DNA from: an uncultured Porphyromonadaceae bacterium
GTDB taxonomy: Bacteria; Bacteroidota; Bacteroidia; Bacteroidales; Muribaculaceae
Length of the DNA: 7,447 bases
Assembly: GCA_900554265.1 (NCBI GenBank)
Contig: USGZ01000075.1
Span: 1-7,447 of the forward strand
Direction of reading: 5' to 3'
Shown in pieces: positions 5,874 through 7,447 of the stretch. The first letter of the stretch is position 1. Every line of letters starts with the position of its first letter. The position numbers were made by a program, and so were the translations under genes. Below the pieces are notes generated by a model. That model did no database searches and was not told the DNA's origin. It saw only the letters and a list, made by a program, of their open reading frames with translations.

Positions 5874-7142
5874 ATGGAACTTAAACGAGTAGTAGTCACC
5901 GGCCTTGGAGCGCTCAGCCCCATCGGCAACGACGTTGCCACGACCTGGCAGAACGCCTGTGCGGGTGTCAGCGGAGCGGGTCCCATCACCCATTTCGATG
6001 CCAGCCTGTTCAAAACCAAGTTCGCCTGCGAAGTCAAGAACTTCAACGCCGAGGATCACTTCGACCGCCGCAAGGCGCGTCAGCTGGACCTCTATGCCCA
6101 GTACGCTATGGTAGCCGCCCGTCAGGCCGTAGAGGACGCCGGGCTGGAAACCGAAGGCAACGGTCTGGACAAGAACCGCGTGGGCGTTGTTGTAGCCGCC
6201 GGCATCGGCGGCCTCCACACCTTCGAGGAGGAAGCCGGATATTATGCCCTCAACGCCGAAAAAGGTCCCAAGTACAGCCCCTTCTTCATCCCCAAGATGA
6301 TTGCCGACATCGCTTCGGGCCACATCTCGATGGAATACGGCTACCACGGCCCCAACTACGGCGTGGTTTCGGCCTGCGCATCGAGCAACAACGCCATTAT
6401 CGACGCATTCAACCTCATCCGCCTGGGCAAGGCCGACGTCATGCTCACCGGCGGCGCCGAAGCCGCAATCTACCCCGCGGGCGTAGGCGGCTTCAACTCC
6501 ATGCACGCCCTGAGCACGCGCAACGACAGCCCCGAGACAGCATCCCGTCCGTTCAGCAAGAGCCGCGACGGCTTCGTGATGGGCGAGGGTTCCGCAGTCC
6601 TCGTTCTCGAGGAACTCGGGCACGCCCTCGCGCGCGGCGCCAAAATCTACGCCGAAATAGCCGGCGGAGGCATGTCGGCCGACGCCTACCATATCACGGC
6701 CACGCATCCCGAAGGTCTGGGAGCCATCCTCTCCATGCAGATGGCACTCGACGACGCGGGCCTGAAGACCTCCGATATCGACTACATCAACACCCACGGC
6801 ACCTCCACCCCCGTGGGCGACGTAAGCGAAATCAAGGCTATCGTGAAGCTTTTCGGCGAGGACGCCTACAAGCTGAACATCTCCTCGACCAAGTCCATGA
6901 CCGGCCACCTCCTGGGCGCTACCGGCGCCATGGAAGCCATGTTCAGCATCATGGCCGTCAAGGACGACATCGTGCCCCCGACCATCAACCACGAGGAAGG
7001 CGACGAGGACGAGGAAATCGACTATAACCTGAACTTCACCTTCAACAAGGCCCAGAAGCGCACCGTCAACGTAGCGCTCTCGAACGCCTTCGGTTTCGGC
7101 GGCCACAATGCCACCGTCATCGTGAAGAAGTTCGTCAAATAA
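5874..7142 (+). CDS. fabF: Beta-ketoacyl-ACP synthase II (KAS II)
   Basis: A 422-residue condensing enzyme of the thiolase fold. It extends acyl-ACP by two carbons using malonyl-ACP, with decarboxylation. The Cys-His-His set is visible: Cys168 in VVSACASSNN, His308 in NTHGTST and His345 in KSMTGHLLGA, with the conserved Lys340. The N-terminal RVVVTGLGALSPIGND and C-terminal SNAFGFGGHNATVI signatures are intact, and length is normal for FabF. The ATG at 5874 gives the family N-terminus and has no SD sequence. Pairing with acpP is the common Bacteroidota arrangement. The ribonuclease III gene that often follows fabF in Bacteroidales is absent here; an MTA/SAH nucleosidase gene follows instead. 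FabB-type activity is not excluded by sequence, but the acpP-fabF context favours FabF. Confidence 0.95.
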   Translation: MELKRVVVTGLGALSPIGNDVATTWQNACAGVSGAGPITHFDASLFKTKFACEVKNFNAEDHFDRRKARQLDLYAQYAMVAARQAVEDAGLETEGNGLDKNRVGVVVAAGIGGLHTFEEEAGYYALNAEKGPKYSPFFIPKMIADIASGHISMEYGYHGPNYGVVSACASSNNAIIDAFNLIRLGKADVMLTGGAEAAIYPAGVGGFNSMHALSTRNDSPETASRPFSKSRDGFVMGEGSAVLVLEELGHALARGAKIYAEIAGGGMSADAYHITATHPEGLGAILSMQMALDDAGLKTSDIDYINTHGTSTPVGDVSEIKAIVKLFGEDAYKLNISSTKSMTGHLLGATGAMEAMFSIMAVKDDIVPPTINHEEGDEDEEIDYNLNFTFNKAQKRTVNVALSNAFGFGGHNATVIVKKFVK

Positions 7143-7155
7143 TCCGCCAACCTAA

Positions 7156-7206
7156 CGAGCCGCGGCCTCCGGACCCCGACAAAGGGGATGCGGAAGCCGC
7201 GGCTCG
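7156..7206 (+). repeat. Long GC-rich hairpin between fabF and the nucleosidase gene
   Basis: CGAGCCGCGGC (7156-7166) pairs perfectly with GCCGCGGCTCG (7196-7206). The stem continues inward through TCCG/CGGA (7168-7171 with 7191-7194) and CCCC/GGGG (7174-7177 with 7184-7187). No T tract follows, so it is not a standard intrinsic terminator. It may pause transcription, protect the fabF mRNA 3' end or separate the two genes. Confidence 0.65.
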
Positions 7207-7230
7207 CCGTTGCAAAAACACCGACCGACT

Positions 7231-7447
7231 ATGAAAATAGGAATCATCGTTGCGATGGACAAGGAGCTGACCCTTCTGCTGCCTCTGCTCTCGGAGCCGG
7301 GAAAGGTAAGCGTCGGCGGCAGGGATTACCATACCGGACGGATCGGGCGCCACGAGGTCGTTGTCTGCAAATGCGGCATCGGCAAGGTTTCCGCCGCCCT
7401 GGGCACCGCCGCCCGGGCCCATATCAATGATGTAGTCTGCGTTGCGG
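7231..7447 (+). CDS. mtnN: 5'-methylthioadenosine/S-adenosylhomocysteine nucleosidase, N-terminal part (3' end outside window)
   Basis: The first 72 residues of a nucleosidase that cleaves adenine from methylthioadenosine and S-adenosylhomocysteine, by-products of polyamine synthesis and methylation. The start MKIGIIVAMDKELTLL matches the family, with Glu12 corresponding to a catalytic Glu at the same position in the Escherichia coli enzyme. The motif CGIGKVSAALGT (49-60) corresponds to the usual SGIGKVNAA segment. The catalytic Asp and the rest of the purine-binding site lie beyond the window. The ATG at 7231 has no SD sequence and no promoter of its own was found, so it may be read through from fabF past the hairpin at 7156-7206. 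A futalosine hydrolase-type relative cannot be fully excluded from the N-terminus alone. Confidence 0.85.
   Translation, partial: MKIGIIVAMDKELTLLLPLLSEPGKVSVGGRDYHTGRIGRHEVVVCKCGIGKVSAALGTAARAHINDVVCVA

Noticed and set aside
5871..7106. A 411-codon minus-strand open frame opposite fabF
   Set aside because: It is a shadow of fabF, which has intact catalytic residues; the antisense product is low-complexity Gly/Val/Asp-rich with no recognisable domain.

Overview
This window looks like a housekeeping stretch of a fairly GC-rich member of the Bacteroidales (phylum Bacteroidota); I cannot place the family. Three things support this. The gene products match Bacteroidota versions of their families. 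Several start sites are preceded by the phylum's promoter type (TTTG, 19-20 bases, TAnnTTTG). Almost every gene lacks a Shine-Dalgarno (SD) sequence.

Layout, left to right. Bases 2-514 (+) hold the C-terminal part of an NtrB-like sensor histidine kinase. It converges, with a 16-base gap, on a PHP-type phosphoesterase/tyrosine phosphatase of the CpsB/YwqE family (531-1274, -). A 323-base divergent gap (1275-1597) follows. It contains an elaborate set of direct and inverted repeats, then the rpsF promoter. Next is the ribosomal protein operon rpsF-rpsR-rplI (bS6, bS18, bL9; 1598-2715, +), ending in an intrinsic terminator. The gap between rplI and the converging pnp gene holds eight copies of a 9-base tandem repeat with a TAGCTA core, and a perfect 32-base palindrome that probably terminates pnp. 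pnp (2916-5183, -) encodes polynucleotide phosphorylase with an Arg/Gly-rich tail and has a clear promoter. After a second 323-base divergent gap come acpP (5507-5740, +) and fabF (5874-7142, +), the acyl carrier and an elongating condensing enzyme of type II fatty acid synthesis. A terminator-like hairpin separates them. The window ends inside an MTA/SAH nucleosidase gene (7231 onward, +).

The functional themes are translation (bS6, bS18, bL9), RNA turnover (PNPase), fatty acid synthesis (ACP, FabF), recycling of S-adenosylmethionine by-products (MTA/SAH nucleosidase) and signalling (histidine kinase, phosphatase). I see no mobile element, CRISPR array, tRNA, rRNA or defence locus, and no convincing new multi-gene system. 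The most interesting signals are non-coding. rpsR alone carries a strong SD sequence, in a phylum whose ribosomes normally hide the anti-SD in a pocket made partly of bS18 and bS6. The other two are the 9-base TAGCTA array and the repeat cluster upstream of rpsF.
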